DNA of 64,000 nucleotides from positions 124,001-188,000 of the forward strand of contig NZ_JADC01000009.1 in assembly GCF_000518185.1 (NCBI RefSeq). Reading direction: 5' to 3'. Source of the stretch: Bartonella clarridgeiae ATCC 51734 (lineage in GTDB: Bacteria; Pseudomonadota; Alphaproteobacteria; Rhizobiales; Rhizobiaceae). The notes below the pieces were generated by a model. It searched no databases and was not told the origin of the DNA. It saw only the letters and a program-made list of their open reading frames with translations. A program made the position numbers and the translations under genes. Positions within the stretch are counted from its first letter, which is position 1. Every line of letters starts with the position of its first letter. This document shows, one piece after another, positions 1-8,880 of this stretch.

Positions 1-667
1 TGAATTTTATGATGGTGTAGAAGAAACGCCTTTACAGATTTTACAATCATGGGATAAACTGTGTTGTAATGCTGAGACATTTCTTGGTTCTATTGGTCTT
101 TCTATTTCTGCTGGAGAAAAGGGACGGAGTCTTTTAGAACAAGTATGGGCTCGTCCTACAGCAGAAATCAATGGCATTAGTGGAGGATATGAGGGCGAAG
201 GATTTAAGACGGTGATTCCTGCTCAAGCGTATGCGAAAATTTCTTTTCGTTTAGTGCATAAGCAGAATCCAGAAAAGATACGCCAGGCTTTTCGTGATTA
301 TGTGCGCTTTCTTGTTCCTGCGGATTGTACAGTTGCATTTAAAGAGCATGGTGCTTCTAAAGCTATCCAACTTCCTTATGATTCGCCTTTTATTCAAGCA
401 GCACAGGATGCTTTATTTCAAGAATGGAAGACTCCTGCTTTATTAACTGCTATGGGGGGCTCGATTCCAATCGTTGAGGATTTTCAGTCAATTTTTAATA
501 TGGAAACTATCTTGGTTGGATTTGCATTAGCTGATGATCGGATTCATTCACCTAATGAGAAATATAATTTAAAATCATTTCATAAGGGGCAGCGGTCTTG
601 GGTACGCATTCTTGCAGCCTTAGCAAATAGGAGAATAAATGGTAGAGATTCGTGTTCATCAAGGTGA
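1..667 (+). CDS. M20-family metallopeptidase (dipeptidase/deacylase), 3' part
   Basis: The reading frame is already open at base 2 and ends with TGA at 665-667, so about 221 C-terminal residues are visible and the start lies outside the window. The text resembles the dimerisation and C-terminal catalytic parts of M20 peptidases (the ArgE/DapE/CPG2 clan): a W-RPT-E-NGI-GGY-G pattern, then IPAQA-AKISFRLV, then GGSIPIVEDF and a final RIHSPNEKYNL segment. In this family the last histidine is a metal ligand. These enzymes hydrolyse peptide or N-acyl bonds in the cytoplasm with two zinc ions. The exact substrate cannot be read from this half. The next gene starts 29 bases before this one ends, so the two are probably co-transcribed. 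Confidence 0.85.
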   Translation, partial: EFYDGVEETPLQILQSWDKLCCNAETFLGSIGLSISAGEKGRSLLEQVWARPTAEINGISGGYEGEGFKTVIPAQAYAKISFRLVHKQNPEKIRQAFRDYVRFLVPADCTVAFKEHGASKAIQLPYDSPFIQAAQDALFQEWKTPALLTAMGGSIPIVEDFQSIFNMETILVGFALADDRIHSPNEKYNLKSFHKGQRSWVRILAALANRRINGRDSCSSR

Positions 668-1259
668 TTTACCAAATTTGGATAATTATTGTGTTAATTC
701 TATTGCAATTGATACCGAAACTTTAGGATTGAAACCACACCGTGATCGTTTATGTGTGGTTCAACTTTCTTCTGGAGATGGTACTGCTGATATTATACAG
801 GTTGCTAAAGGACAAAATAGGGCTCCTAATTTGGTTGCATTGCTTGAAGATAAAGCAATTACCAAAATATTTCATTTTGGGCGTTTTGATCTTGCTATTT
901 TAGCACATACATTTGGTGTGATACCCGATGTTGTTTTTTGCACAAAGATTGCCTCAAAATTGACGCGTACTTATACTGATCGTCATGGTTTGAAGGAAAT
1001 TTGTAGTGAATTACTGAATATTAATATTTCTAAACAGCAACAATCATCAGATTGGGCAGCAGATGCTTTATCGCGTGCACAAATTGAGTATGCGGCCTCT
1101 GATGTTTTATATCTACATCGTTTAAAAAATATATTTGAAGAACGTTTAAAACGCGAAGAACGAGAAGATATTGCAAAGGCGTGTTTTCAATTTTTGCCTG
1201 TAAGAGCAAAGCTTGATCTTTTGGGATGGTCAGAAGTTGATATCTTTGCCCATGTTTGA
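639..1259 (+). CDS. rnd: Ribonuclease D-like 3'-5' exonuclease (short form)
   Basis: This 206-residue protein is a DEDDy 3'-5' exonuclease domain with almost nothing else. Visible catalytic residues are D25 and E27 in AIDTETLG, D84 in FHFGRFDLAIL, and the Y151...D155 pair in EYAASDVLYLH. Escherichia coli RNase D is longer because it carries C-terminal HRDC domains; the short form is common in alphaproteobacteria. The expected role is 3' trimming of tRNA precursors and other structured RNA in the cytoplasm. The start ATG overlaps the end of the M20 peptidase gene by 29 bases, which suggests translational coupling. I chose this ATG because the family begins just ahead of the first catalytic motif. 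Confidence 0.88.
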   Translation: MVEIRVHQGDLPNLDNYCVNSIAIDTETLGLKPHRDRLCVVQLSSGDGTADIIQVAKGQNRAPNLVALLEDKAITKIFHFGRFDLAILAHTFGVIPDVVFCTKIASKLTRTYTDRHGLKEICSELLNINISKQQQSSDWAADALSRAQIEYAASDVLYLHRLKNIFEERLKREEREDIAKACFQFLPVRAKLDLLGWSEVDIFAHV

Positions 1260-1376
1260 GCTTTAAAATTTATTTGTGGAATCGAAAACAGAAGAAATAG
1301 TTGGTGTAGTTATACAGAATATCTGCACATTACAAATTTTTCCTCCCATATCATTTTAGGAGTATCCACTGTTATT

Positions 1377-1410
1377 TTTATAATACATAAAATACATTAT
1401 GTATTATAAA
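1377..1410. repeat. Perfect 14-bp AT inverted repeat
   Basis: TTTATAATACATAA at 1377-1390 and its exact reverse complement at 1397-1410 flank a six-base spacer. One further A-T pair can be added outside. There is no G/C-rich core followed by a T-run, so it is not a classical terminator. It could be a hairpin at the rnd mRNA end or a dimeric-protein site. Confidence 0.6.
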
Positions 1411-1800
1411 ATATGATGGTAGGTAAAAAATGAATTTTTATGAAAATGAGGTTTTTTTATCGTTGTTAGGATTGTTTTTAGTAATTTTTAGTAATAAGTG
1501 AATGCGCTATTCAGAAAAATGAATTTGGTAAGGTATTTTTCAAATCAAATTAAACCTATAAAAAGCTTATTGGATTGGTTAATGAAATAGATGAAATAAA
1601 AATACCTTTTGGTTTTCTAAGGTTAAGCATTAATTTTGAATAGCTAAGCGATATCATTTAGCATACAAAATATTATTAAGATTTTATTTAAAGTTTTCTT
1701 TATTAATGATTTTTGCATTGGTGGATTTCATAAATTTTAATTTGTTATGAGAGTAAATTATAGGGAGACTCGGTCAAGGACAGGGTTTTTATTTTTTCTG

Positions 1801-1826
1801 TGTCTGCATCATTTTTTTGTAGATAT
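1801..1826 (+). promoter_or_regulatory. Conserved hbp upstream element (H-box-like), copy 1
   Basis: The pattern TG(C/T)ATCATT followed within about ten bases by TA(C/G)AGATAT occurs here and ahead of each of the three hbp genes (2477, 3496, 4506). It lies about 70-90 bases upstream of the start codon in all four. In B. quintana a shared hbp promoter element called the H-box, linked to the iron/haem regulator Irr, has been described. Equating the two is from memory of that work plus the position seen here. Confidence 0.6.
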
Positions 1827-1892
1827 GTATTATGAAATGATTTATAAAAAAACACGTTTTGTATTTTATAATATAGAAAAGGGAGATAAATT

Positions 1893-2189
1893 ATGAATAT
1901 GAAGTATCTTGTTGCAGTTTTGGGTTTCACTATAATTACAGTTTCTACAGTTCGAGGATCCGGTTTTAAAGAGGAAGTGCCGATTATTGATTCTACTTCT
2001 TACGTTAGTCAGTACAATAAGGATTTTTTGAAAGATTCTGTTTTAGATGATGGTCGTATTTTTTATAGCGAGTGGAAAGAAATAACAGAACCGATACGTG
2101 TAACTTTTGTATCTGGTAATTCAAGAAATTCAAAAGATAAAAAGAAAAAAGGCAGACCAAAATTTAGTCGAGGCCCAATGAGTTTTTAG
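1893..2189 (+). CDS. Small secreted protein, hbp-linked, unknown function
   Basis: This 98-residue protein begins MNMKYL like the neighbouring Hbp proteins and has an apparent signal peptide of about 22 residues (hydrophobic VAVLGFTIITVSTV, then RG-SG). A good ribosome-binding site (GGGAGATAA) precedes the ATG. After the signal peptide nothing matches the Hbp beta-barrel: the FSWTGFY-GGQ block is absent and there is no terminal phenylalanine strand signature beyond a final SF. The C-terminus is basic (KDKKKKGRPKFSRG). The hbp-type upstream element precedes it. It may be an hbp paralogue that kept its 5' end and lost the barrel, or a distinct small exported protein under the same control. I do not recognise a family. 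Confidence 0.6.
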   Translation: MNMKYLVAVLGFTIITVSTVRGSGFKEEVPIIDSTSYVSQYNKDFLKDSVLDDGRIFYSEWKEITEPIRVTFVSGNSRNSKDKKKKGRPKFSRGPMSF

Positions 2190-2557
2190 TCGATAATAAC
2201 TGCGTGTATATTTTTTGCTATCACTGGGTGTGGAAGATTAATTTTATTTCTAGTCAGTGAGAAAAGCGGGGAAGGAGAGAGTATTTTTGATAACTGAATA
2301 TAATTTAGAATGTGATTAATTATATTCATGATGTTGTTGATTGTGTAGTAATCAATGTCATGCGAATTTTAGTCATTAATAACTTTGAAAAACAATAACG
2401 AGCTTTATGACTACAGTGTTCTGTTTATAAATTTATAAAAAATAAGGAATTATAGCATATAATTATGTTTTTTTTATGTCTGTATCATTTTTACTACAGA
2501 TATTTTAAAGGAGGTGTGTAACATTGTGTACATAAACATTAGTTATGGAGCAAATTT
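2190..2557. other. Intergenic region ahead of the first full hbp gene
   Basis: No gene is visible. The only recognisable feature is the second copy of the shared upstream element at 2477-2503. The ATG at 2545 is out of frame with the hbp start at 2558 and opens a 61-codon shadow frame, so it is not used here. Confidence 0.5.
2477..2503 (+). promoter_or_regulatory. Conserved hbp upstream element (H-box-like), copy 2
   Basis: TGTCTGTATCATT followed by TACTACAGATAT matches copy 1 and copies 3 and 4. It sits 55-80 bases ahead of the hbp start at 2558. Its role in iron/haem control is inferred from its association with every member of the array. Confidence 0.6.
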
Positions 2558-3436
2558 ATGAATATGAAATGTTTAATGACAGCATCTGTTGTTGCTTTGA
2601 TGACAGCTTATGCAGCGCAAGCAGCAGATATTACAGTTCCTCAAGAAACGGGAGAAACAATTGTTGTTGCTCCTGCTTTTTCTTGGACAGGTTTTTATGT
2701 CGGTGGACAAATTGGTGGTTTTTCAAGTAAGACTTCTTTTAGTAGTCGTGATGGTGATGATTCTAAAAAGTGGCTTCCGCTTCATAAAGACTTGTGGTCT
2801 AAACCTTCAGGTTTCACAGGTGGTTTTTACACAGGTTCCAATGTTGATCTCGGAAATGGTCTGATTCTAGGTGTTGACACCGATGTTATTTGGTCTGGAC
2901 GGAAAGACGAGAAAACTCACGAAGTGACAGTTGAATTAGAAGATAAAGATAAAAACAAACATCAGGAAAAGTCTGTATCCCGTTCTCCTGTTGTTTTCGC
3001 TGATGGTGAGGAAAAAGAAGTTGAAATTACAAAGTACGGTCATACTTTGAAAGAAAAGTGGGCTGGTGCTACACGGATTCGTATTGGTTTTGCTGCTGAT
3101 CGCATTATGCCTTATGTTGCTGGTGGTGTTGCTTATACACAGCTCCAAGACAGCTTTTCAACGTCAGTTAGTAGGCAAAAAGTTTCTGGAGCAAAAGCTG
3201 AAAGAGCCGACAAAGAGCCCTCTGCTGAGCCAAATACAGTTAATACAGTTGATGAATCAAAAACAATGATTGGTTATACTCTTGGTGCTGGTGTTGACTT
3301 TGCAATGACTGATAATGTTGTTTTGCGTGCAGAATATCGTTACTCAGATTTTGGTAAAAAGAAATTGCATAATGATAAACTTGAAGTTAACTATAAAGCC
3401 AATGATTTCCGCGTTGGTGTAGCTTACAAATTCTAA
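2558..3436 (+). CDS. hbp: Hbp/Omp25-family haem-binding outer-membrane protein, array member 1
   Basis: This 292-residue protein is an eight-stranded-barrel type surface protein of the Omp25/Omp31 (Brucella) and Hbp/Pap31 (Bartonella) family. Signs are a 22-residue signal peptide ending AQA before AD, then FSWTGFYVGGQIGGFSSK, a central variable charged loop (about residues 105-165), the conserved block LKEKWAGATRIRIGFAADR and MPYVAGGVAYTQLQD, and the end NDFRVGVAYKF with the terminal phenylalanine used for barrel insertion. Family members bind haem and fibronectin in Bartonella. The gene has a GGAG ribosome-binding site, its own upstream element and its own terminator, so it can be a separate transcript. 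The paralogue letter (A-E) cannot be assigned from this alone. Confidence 0.92.
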   Translation: MNMKCLMTASVVALMTAYAAQAADITVPQETGETIVVAPAFSWTGFYVGGQIGGFSSKTSFSSRDGDDSKKWLPLHKDLWSKPSGFTGGFYTGSNVDLGNGLILGVDTDVIWSGRKDEKTHEVTVELEDKDKNKHQEKSVSRSPVVFADGEEKEVEITKYGHTLKEKWAGATRIRIGFAADRIMPYVAGGVAYTQLQDSFSTSVSRQKVSGAKAERADKEPSAEPNTVNTVDESKTMIGYTLGAGVDFAMTDNVVLRAEYRYSDFGKKKLHNDKLEVNYKANDFRVGVAYKF

Positions 3437-3459
3437 TTTATTACAAAATTAAATTACAA

Positions 3460-3490
3460 AAAGGCCCTGTCAGAGACGGGGCCTTTATTT
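3460..3490 (+). terminator. Rho-independent terminator after hbp member 1
   Basis: A 12-bp stem (AAAGGCCCTGTC at 3460-3471 with GACGGGGCCTTT at 3475-3486, one T-G pair) closes a three-base AGA loop and is followed by ATTTTCT. It lies 24 bases after the hbp stop codon. Confidence 0.9.
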
Positions 3491-3495
3491 TCTCT

Positions 3496-3525
3496 ACGAC
3501 TGCATCATTTTAATTATAGATATTT
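3496..3525 (+). promoter_or_regulatory. Conserved hbp upstream element (H-box-like), copy 3
   Basis: CTGCATCATTTTAATTATAG then ATATTT matches the other three copies. It starts within ten bases of the preceding terminator and about 70 bases ahead of the next hbp start, so terminator and control element are packed together. Confidence 0.6.
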
Positions 3526-3579
3526 GAAATAGAATATTTTATAAAGACCAATTTGGATATTTGTTGAGGAGATAAGTTT

Positions 3580-4446
3580 ATGAATGTAACGCGTTTAATG
3601 ATAACGTCTATTTGGATATTTGTACTAGCTTCTATGGTACAGGCAGCTGATATTATGATACCGTATCAGCAACAAAGTCATCAGCCAGCACCGATGATCG
3701 TTTCTTCTGATTTTTCGTGGACGGGTTTTTATTTTGGTGGTCAGGTTGGCGGTTTTTCAAGTAAATCTACTGTAAGAGGTCGTAGAAATAGTGACGCAGA
3801 ATGGGAATCGCTTGAACCGAAATATTTACCCAAACTTTCAGGTGTTATAGGGGGTGTTTATGCCGGATCTAATGTTAATTTTGGCAATGGCCTTATTTTA
3901 GGTATTGATACGGATATGGCATGGTCTGGAAAAAAAGATACAAAAATTATTCATCGAGAGGAACAAAATGAAGAAACGGTAGAAGAAGAGAGTACACGTC
4001 GTCAAGAAAACACTAGGAATAATAATAGTAGGGTAGAAAGAAGTGTACAAGTGTGTGCAGTTGCAGAAGAAGGTAGTAATCCTGTAAGTTCTAGTCATAC
4101 CTTAAAAGAAAAATGGGTTGGTGCCACACGGGTACGCATTGGTTTTGCAGTGGATCGTGTGATGCCTTATGTCTCTGGTGGTGTTGCTTATACGCAGCTT
4201 CAAGATCTTCTTACAATAAGAAAAGAGGGCAAAGAGCTTCCCATTACGCGTAATGTAATAGATGACACAAAGGTTTTTGTGGGTTATACCTTTGGTGGTG
4301 GTATTGATTTTGCAATGGCTAAGAGTGTTATTCTGCGTGCAGAATATCGTTACTCAGATTTTGGTAAAAAGAAATTTGCAAAGGATAAAATGGAAATTGG
4401 TTATAAAACCAATGATTTCCGTGTTGGTGTAGCTTATAAATTCTAA
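3580..4446 (+). CDS. hbp: Hbp/Omp25-family haem-binding outer-membrane protein, array member 2
   Basis: This 288-residue paralogue has a signal peptide of about 22 residues (ending VQA before AD), the FSWTGFYFGGQVGGFSSK block, the conserved LKEKWVGATRVRIGFAVDR and MPYVSGGVAYTQLQD blocks, and the same NDFRVGVAYKF end. The middle loop (about residues 125-170) is Arg/Glu/Asn rich and quite unlike that of its neighbours, as expected for an exposed variable loop. A GAGGAG ribosome-binding site precedes the ATG. Upstream element at 3496 and terminator at 4468 frame it as a single-gene transcription unit. It most likely binds haem at the outer membrane; that is family knowledge, not visible directly. 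Confidence 0.92.
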   Translation: MNVTRLMITSIWIFVLASMVQAADIMIPYQQQSHQPAPMIVSSDFSWTGFYFGGQVGGFSSKSTVRGRRNSDAEWESLEPKYLPKLSGVIGGVYAGSNVNFGNGLILGIDTDMAWSGKKDTKIIHREEQNEETVEEESTRRQENTRNNNSRVERSVQVCAVAEEGSNPVSSSHTLKEKWVGATRVRIGFAVDRVMPYVSGGVAYTQLQDLLTIRKEGKELPITRNVIDDTKVFVGYTFGGGIDFAMAKSVILRAEYRYSDFGKKKFAKDKMEIGYKTNDFRVGVAYKF

Positions 4447-4467
4447 TTTATTAGAAGATTAAATTAT

Positions 4468-4500
4468 AAAAAAGCTCTTTTTTCAAAAGGGCTTTTTTGT
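4468..4500 (+). terminator. Rho-independent terminator after hbp member 2
   Basis: AAAAAAGCTCTTTT (4468-4481) pairs with AAAAGGGCTTTTTT (4485-4498) around a TTC loop. The 3' arm supplies the T-run. Confidence 0.85.
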
Positions 4501-4505
4501 TTTTA

Positions 4506-4531
4506 TTGTATCATTGTTACTACAGATTTTT
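4506..4531 (+). promoter_or_regulatory. Conserved hbp upstream element (H-box-like), copy 4
   Basis: TTGTATCATTGTTACTACAG then ATTTTT is nearly identical to copy 2 and sits directly behind the preceding terminator, 67-92 bases ahead of the next start. Confidence 0.6.
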
Positions 4532-4597
4532 AAAATAAAATTTTATATAAAGTGCATTTTGAATATTATTTTTGAATATTATTATTGGAGATAATCT

Positions 4598-5497
4598 GTG
4601 AATATAAAGTCTTTTTTAGCTACATTTGCTATTGCTTCTTCAGTTTCTATTTCTGCAGTGCAAGCATCTGATAGTATATTATTTCAAGAATCAAGGTCAC
4701 CTGCTGCTTCTGGATTTTCTTGGACAGGTTTTTATATTGGTGGCCAGGCTGGTGGTTTTTCAAGTAATGTTACTGCAAACGCTCTTGATGTTGATATTCC
4801 TCTAAGTTCTGATCGTAATGATGGTGTTGATCGATGGACACCAGTTGATAAGAAGTATTTGCCTCAACTCTTTGGTATGAGAGGTGGTATTTATGCAGGG
4901 TCTAATATTAACCTTAGTAATAACCTGGTTGTAGGTGTTGATACAGATATGATGTGGTCTGGACAGAAAGACACCAAAACTATTATTATTAGCGATGATT
5001 TAGTTCCAACATATCGGACAGGGAGCGGAGGCAGCAGCAATACAGAACAAGGTAGAGAGAGAATAATAATATCTCCCTTCAGTCCCAAAAATCTGGGACG
5101 GGCAATGTATCAGCATGTAGCTAGATCAGGAGATGCAGCGGGACAATATATCATTTTTAATCACTCTTTAAAAGAAAAATGGACTGGTGCTACAAGGGTA
5201 CGTATTGGCTTTGCTGCTGATCGTATTATGCCTTATGTCGCTGGTGGTATTTCTTATGTGGAGCTTCAAGATACTTTATCGGTAGTGATAGGTACTGAAG
5301 AAAACAAAGCAGATGAATCAAAAACAATGATTGGTTATACCTTTGGTGGTGGTGTTGATTTTGCGCTGACTAATAGTATTATTGTGCGCACTGAATATCG
5401 TTACTCGGATTTTGGTAAAAAGAAATTTGCAAAGGAAGAAGTCGATCTTAGCTATAAAACCAATAACTTCCGTGTTGGTGTAGCGTATAAATTTTAA
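4598..5497 (+). CDS. hbp: Hbp/Omp25-family haem-binding outer-membrane protein, array member 3
   Basis: This 299-residue third paralogue starts with GTG behind a clear GGAG (4578-4581 region). It has a 23-residue signal peptide ending VQA before SD, then FSWTGFYIGGQAGGFSSN, a long Ser/Gly/Arg-rich variable loop (about residues 130-190), the conserved LKEKWTGATRVRIGFAADR and MPYVAGGISY blocks, and the NNFRVGVAYKF terminus. The last third is close to members 1 and 2 even at DNA level, which points to recent duplication or gene conversion within the array. Own upstream element at 4506 and terminator near 5524. The role is haem or host-ligand binding at the surface by family analogy. Confidence 0.92.
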   Translation: MNIKSFLATFAIASSVSISAVQASDSILFQESRSPAASGFSWTGFYIGGQAGGFSSNVTANALDVDIPLSSDRNDGVDRWTPVDKKYLPQLFGMRGGIYAGSNINLSNNLVVGVDTDMMWSGQKDTKTIIISDDLVPTYRTGSGGSSNTEQGRERIIISPFSPKNLGRAMYQHVARSGDAAGQYIIFNHSLKEKWTGATRVRIGFAADRIMPYVAGGISYVELQDTLSVVIGTEENKADESKTMIGYTFGGGVDFALTNSIIVRTEYRYSDFGKKKFAKEEVDLSYKTNNFRVGVAYKF

Positions 5498-5523
5498 TTT
5501 ATTGAAAAACTAAGTTTATTGTG

Positions 5524-5553
5524 AAAAGGCCTTGTTTATGCAGGGCTTTTTTT
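5524..5553 (+). terminator. Probable rho-independent terminator after hbp member 3
   Basis: AAAAGGCCTTG (5524-5534) can pair with CAGGGCTTTT (5541-5550), with one bulged G and one T-G pair, followed by TTT. It is weaker than the first two. Confidence 0.65.
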
Positions 5554-5746
5554 GAGAGATTTATTTTTGGGTTTCTTTTTTTAATGGTTTCATGATAAAA
5601 TTGTAATAGATGATGTTATATATTCTTGATCACTGCTGAGTACGAATTATTGGCCCGGCCTTTTCATAGATTGAGCAACCACAGTTGCAGGGGTCAGGGA
5701 AATAATAAAAAAATAAAATAGTAAAAGTGGACAGGAATATTTAACA

Positions 5747-8662
5747 ATGTCTGTGAAAAATGAATCAGTAGATTACTCAAAGACTCTTTATTTACCCAAA
5801 ACTAATTTTCCTATGCGTGCAGGGTTACCGCAAAAGGAGCTTGAATTGATAACGCGATGGGAAGAGATAGATCTTTACACTCAATTGCGACAACAAGCGA
5901 AAGATCGTCCACTTTACATTCTTCATGATGGGCCACCTTATGCAAATGGCAATATTCATATTGGACATGCTCTGAACAAAGTTTTAAAGGATGTTATTGT
6001 TCGTTCGTTTCAAATGCGGGGTTTTAATGCAAATTATGTGCCTGGTTGGGATTGCCATGGACTTCCAATTGAATGGAAAATTGAGGAAAAATATCGCGCA
6101 AAAGGGAAAAATAAGGATGATGTTCCTTTAAGCGAATTTCGTCAAGAATGTCGTGATTTTGCGCAGTCTTGGATAACAATTCAAAGTGAGGAATTTAAGC
6201 GTCTTGGTATTGTAGGAGATTTTAAAAATCCTTATACGACAATGGCTTTTCACGCGGAGGCACGCATTGCAAGCGAATTGATGAAATTCGTTATGTCTGA
6301 TCAACTTTATTGTGGTTCAAAACCTGTGATGTGGTCTGTTGTTGAGCGTACAGCTTTGGCTGAGGCAGAAATTGAATATCATGATCATGAATCTGATGTT
6401 ATCTGGGTTAAATTTCCTATTTTGGAATCGCGTGATCATGATTTAGATGGTGCCTGTGTTGTGATTTGGACAACAACACCATGGACAATTCCTGGTAATC
6501 GTGCGGTTAGTTATTCTTCGCAAATTTCTTATGGTGTTTATCTTGTTGAAAGTGCAGAAAATGATTTTGGTTCTCAAGTTGGGGAAAAGCTTCTTTTTGC
6601 TGATGTTTTAGTTGAGAGTTGTGCAGAAAAAGCAAAGATTATTTTGAAACGCTTGCGTTCTGTGTCTGCTGATGAGCTTAAGACTCTTATTCTTTCTCAT
6701 CCGTTTAAAGGTTTAGCTGGAGGGTATAACTATAAGATTGCGATGCTTGATGGTTCCCATGTGACTGATAATGCTGGTACAGGTTTTGTTCATACAGCAC
6801 CTAGCCATGGGCGTGAGGATTTTGAAATTTGGAATGCTTATAAGTCTGTATTGGAGCAGGCTGGTATTGATTCTGCCATACCTTTTCCTGTTGATGATGC
6901 TGGTTTTTATACAAAAGATGCTCCTGGTTTTGGACCAGATCGTGAAGAGGGAGCTATCCGCGTTATTGATGATAATGGAAAAATGGGTAATGCTAATAAA
7001 GAAGTGATTAATGCTTTAATTAAAGTAGGGCTATTATTTGCACGTGGTCGTTTAAAACATTCTTATCCTCATAGTTGGCGTTCAAAAAAACCAGTTATTT
7101 TCCGGAATACGCCTCAATGGTTTATCGCAATGGATAAAGATCTTGGTGATGGTTCAACTTTACGCAGCAGAGCTTTGGAAGCTGTGATGATGACACGTTT
7201 TGTTCCATCTTCGGCTCAAAACCGTTTGGCTTCTATGATTACAGATCGTCCAGATTGGGTGCTTTCTCGTCAGCGTGCTTGGGGTGTTCCGATTTGTATT
7301 TTTGTTAATGAGGATGGTCTTATTCTTAAAGATGAGCAAGTGAACAAGCGTATTTTACAAGCTTTTGAAGCAGAAGGCGCAGATGCATGGTTTGCAGAAG
7401 GAGCACGTGAACGTTTTTTAGGTGAACGTGTTCATGAAACTTGGAAACAGGTCTATGATATTTTGGATGTTTGGTTTGATTCTGGGGCGAGTCATAGTTT
7501 TGTGTTAGAAGATCGTGCTGATTTAAAATGGCCTGCTGATATTTATTTTGAAGGATCTGATCAGCATCGTGGGTGGTTTCAGTCTTCTCTTTTAGAAAGT
7601 TGTGGAACACGGGCTTGTTCACCCTATAAAGCTGTTGTCACACATGGTTTTACTTTGGATGAGAATGGCAAAAAAATGTCTAAGTCTTTGGGCAATACAA
7701 TTATGCCACAAGATATCATTAAAACATCTGGCGCTGATATTTTTCGTCTTTGGGTGATGACAACTGATTATTCGGAAGATCAGCGTTTGGGCAAGAAGAT
7801 TCTTCAAACAAATGTGGATTCATACCGCAAGTTGCGGAATGCAATTCGTTGGATGCTTGGTATTTTAACTTATGATGAAGGAGAAGAAATACCTTATTGC
7901 GTACTGCCGGATCTTGAAAAATTTATATTGCATCGATTGTATGAACTTGATCGGTTGATTAATCAATCCTATGATGAGTTTGATTTTAAGAAAATTATGC
8001 GTGCATTATTGGATTTTTCAATCATTGAGTTATCTGCGTTTTATTTTGATATCCGCAAAGATACTCTTTATTGTGATCCGCCTTCGTCAGGAAAGCGTAA
8101 AGCTTCTTTGCAAGTCATTCGTGAAATTTTTGATCGAATGGTAACATGGCTTGCTCCAATGTTACCTTTTACAATGGAAGAAGCTTGGTTAGAGCGTTAT
8201 CCAGAAAGTTGTTCGGTGCATTTGCAGCAGTTTCGTCCTGCATTGGCAGAATGGAAGAACGAGCTTTTAGCAGAGCGTTGGAAAAAAGTACGACAGGTTC
8301 GTAAAGTTGTTACGGGTGCTTTAGAGATTGAGCGAGCAGATAGACGTATTGGGTCATCTTTAGAAGCGGCACCTGTTGTTTTTATTTCTAATCCGGTTTT
8401 ATTGGAATCTTTGGAAAATTTAGATATGGCGGAAATTTGTATTACTAGTGCTCTAACGATTATTCAAGATATACCCCCTTCGGATGCTTTTATTTTGAAT
8501 GATGTTGAAGGTGTTGGTATATGCTCGCATAAGGCTGTGGGTACTAAGTGTGCTCGATCATGGCGTTATACACAAGATGTTGGGAGTGATCCGGATTATC
8601 CTGATGTATCTGCTCGTGATGCAGCTGCTTTACGAGAATTACAAGCACTTGGCAAAGTTTAA
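5747..8662 (+). CDS. ileS: Isoleucyl-tRNA synthetase
   Basis: The 971-residue protein is a full-length class I synthetase that charges tRNA-Ile in the cytoplasm. HIGH is at residues 71-74 inside [16 protein letters not shown], and KMSKS at 643-647 in [11 protein letters not shown]. The editing domain (about 200-400) includes [10 protein letters not shown] and [12 protein letters not shown]; the anticodon-binding helices follow (about 680-850). The C-terminal zinc knuckle is degenerate: near the end the text reads [14 protein letters not shown] and then [10 protein letters not shown], so only one cysteine of each expected CxxC pair or none remains. The same replacement seems usual in Rhizobiales. 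Codon use matches the neighbours. It is probably monocistronic, since 218 bases separate it from the next gene. Confidence 0.97.
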   Translation: MSVKNESVDYSKTLYLPKTNFPMRAGLPQKELELITRWEEIDLYTQLRQQAKDRPLYILHDGPPYANGNIHIGHALNKVLKDVIVRSFQMRGFNANYVPGWDCHGLPIEWKIEEKYRAKGKNKDDVPLSEFRQECRDFAQSWITIQSEEFKRLGIVGDFKNPYTTMAFHAEARIASELMKFVMSDQLYCGSKPVMWSVVERTALAEAEIEYHDHESDVIWVKFPILESRDHDLDGACVVIWTTTPWTIPGNRAVSYSSQISYGVYLVESAENDFGSQVGEKLLFADVLVESCAEKAKIILKRLRSVSADELKTLILSHPFKGLAGGYNYKIAMLDGSHVTDNAGTGFVHTAPSHGREDFEIWNAYKSVLEQAGIDSAIPFPVDDAGFYTKDAPGFGPDREEGAIRVIDDNGKMGNANKEVINALIKVGLLFARGRLKHSYPHSWRSKKPVIFRNTPQWFIAMDKDLGDGSTLRSRALEAVMMTRFVPSSAQNRLASMITDRPDWVLSRQRAWGVPICIFVNEDGLILKDEQVNKRILQAFEAEGADAWFAEGARERFLGERVHETWKQVYDILDVWFDSGASHSFVLEDRADLKWPADIYFEGSDQHRGWFQSSLLESCGTRACSPYKAVVTHGFTLDENGKKMSKSLGNTIMPQDIIKTSGADIFRLWVMTTDYSEDQRLGKKILQTNVDSYRKLRNAIRWMLGILTYDEGEEIPYCVLPDLEKFILHRLYELDRLINQSYDEFDFKKIMRALLDFSIIELSAFYFDIRKDTLYCDPPSSGKRKASLQVIREIFDRMVTWLAPMLPFTMEEAWLERYPESCSVHLQQFRPALAEWKNELLAERWKKVRQVRKVVTGALEIERADRRIGSSLEAAPVVFISNPVLLESLENLDMAEICITSALTIIQDIPPSDAFILNDVEGVGICSHKAVGTKCARSWRYTQDVGSDPDYPDVSARDAAALRELQALGKV

Positions 8663-8880
8663 AGGGTTTTTGAGCAAGGCAATTTGAAAGGATGGTATTA
8701 ATAGCTTTGATATCATTTGAATTCTACATTGATGGAAGGGGGAAATTATGTTAGAAATAGAGCACATTGTTTTGTCTATGAAGGGGTAATTTGTGCATTA
8801 TTGGACAGTCTACGAAGAGTCATATTGATGTCAGCAGGTTTTGCGCTTGGGAAAATGGATGAACAAGGAAGAGATACGCA

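Larger units (their letters stand above)
1260..1892. other. Intergenic region with an AT palindrome and an hbp-type upstream element
   Basis: This AT-rich 630-base stretch holds no convincing gene. It contains the perfect palindrome at 1377-1410 and, near its end, the first copy of the conserved hbp upstream element at 1801-1826, followed by a GGGAG ribosome-binding site for the gene at 1893. Confidence 0.6.
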
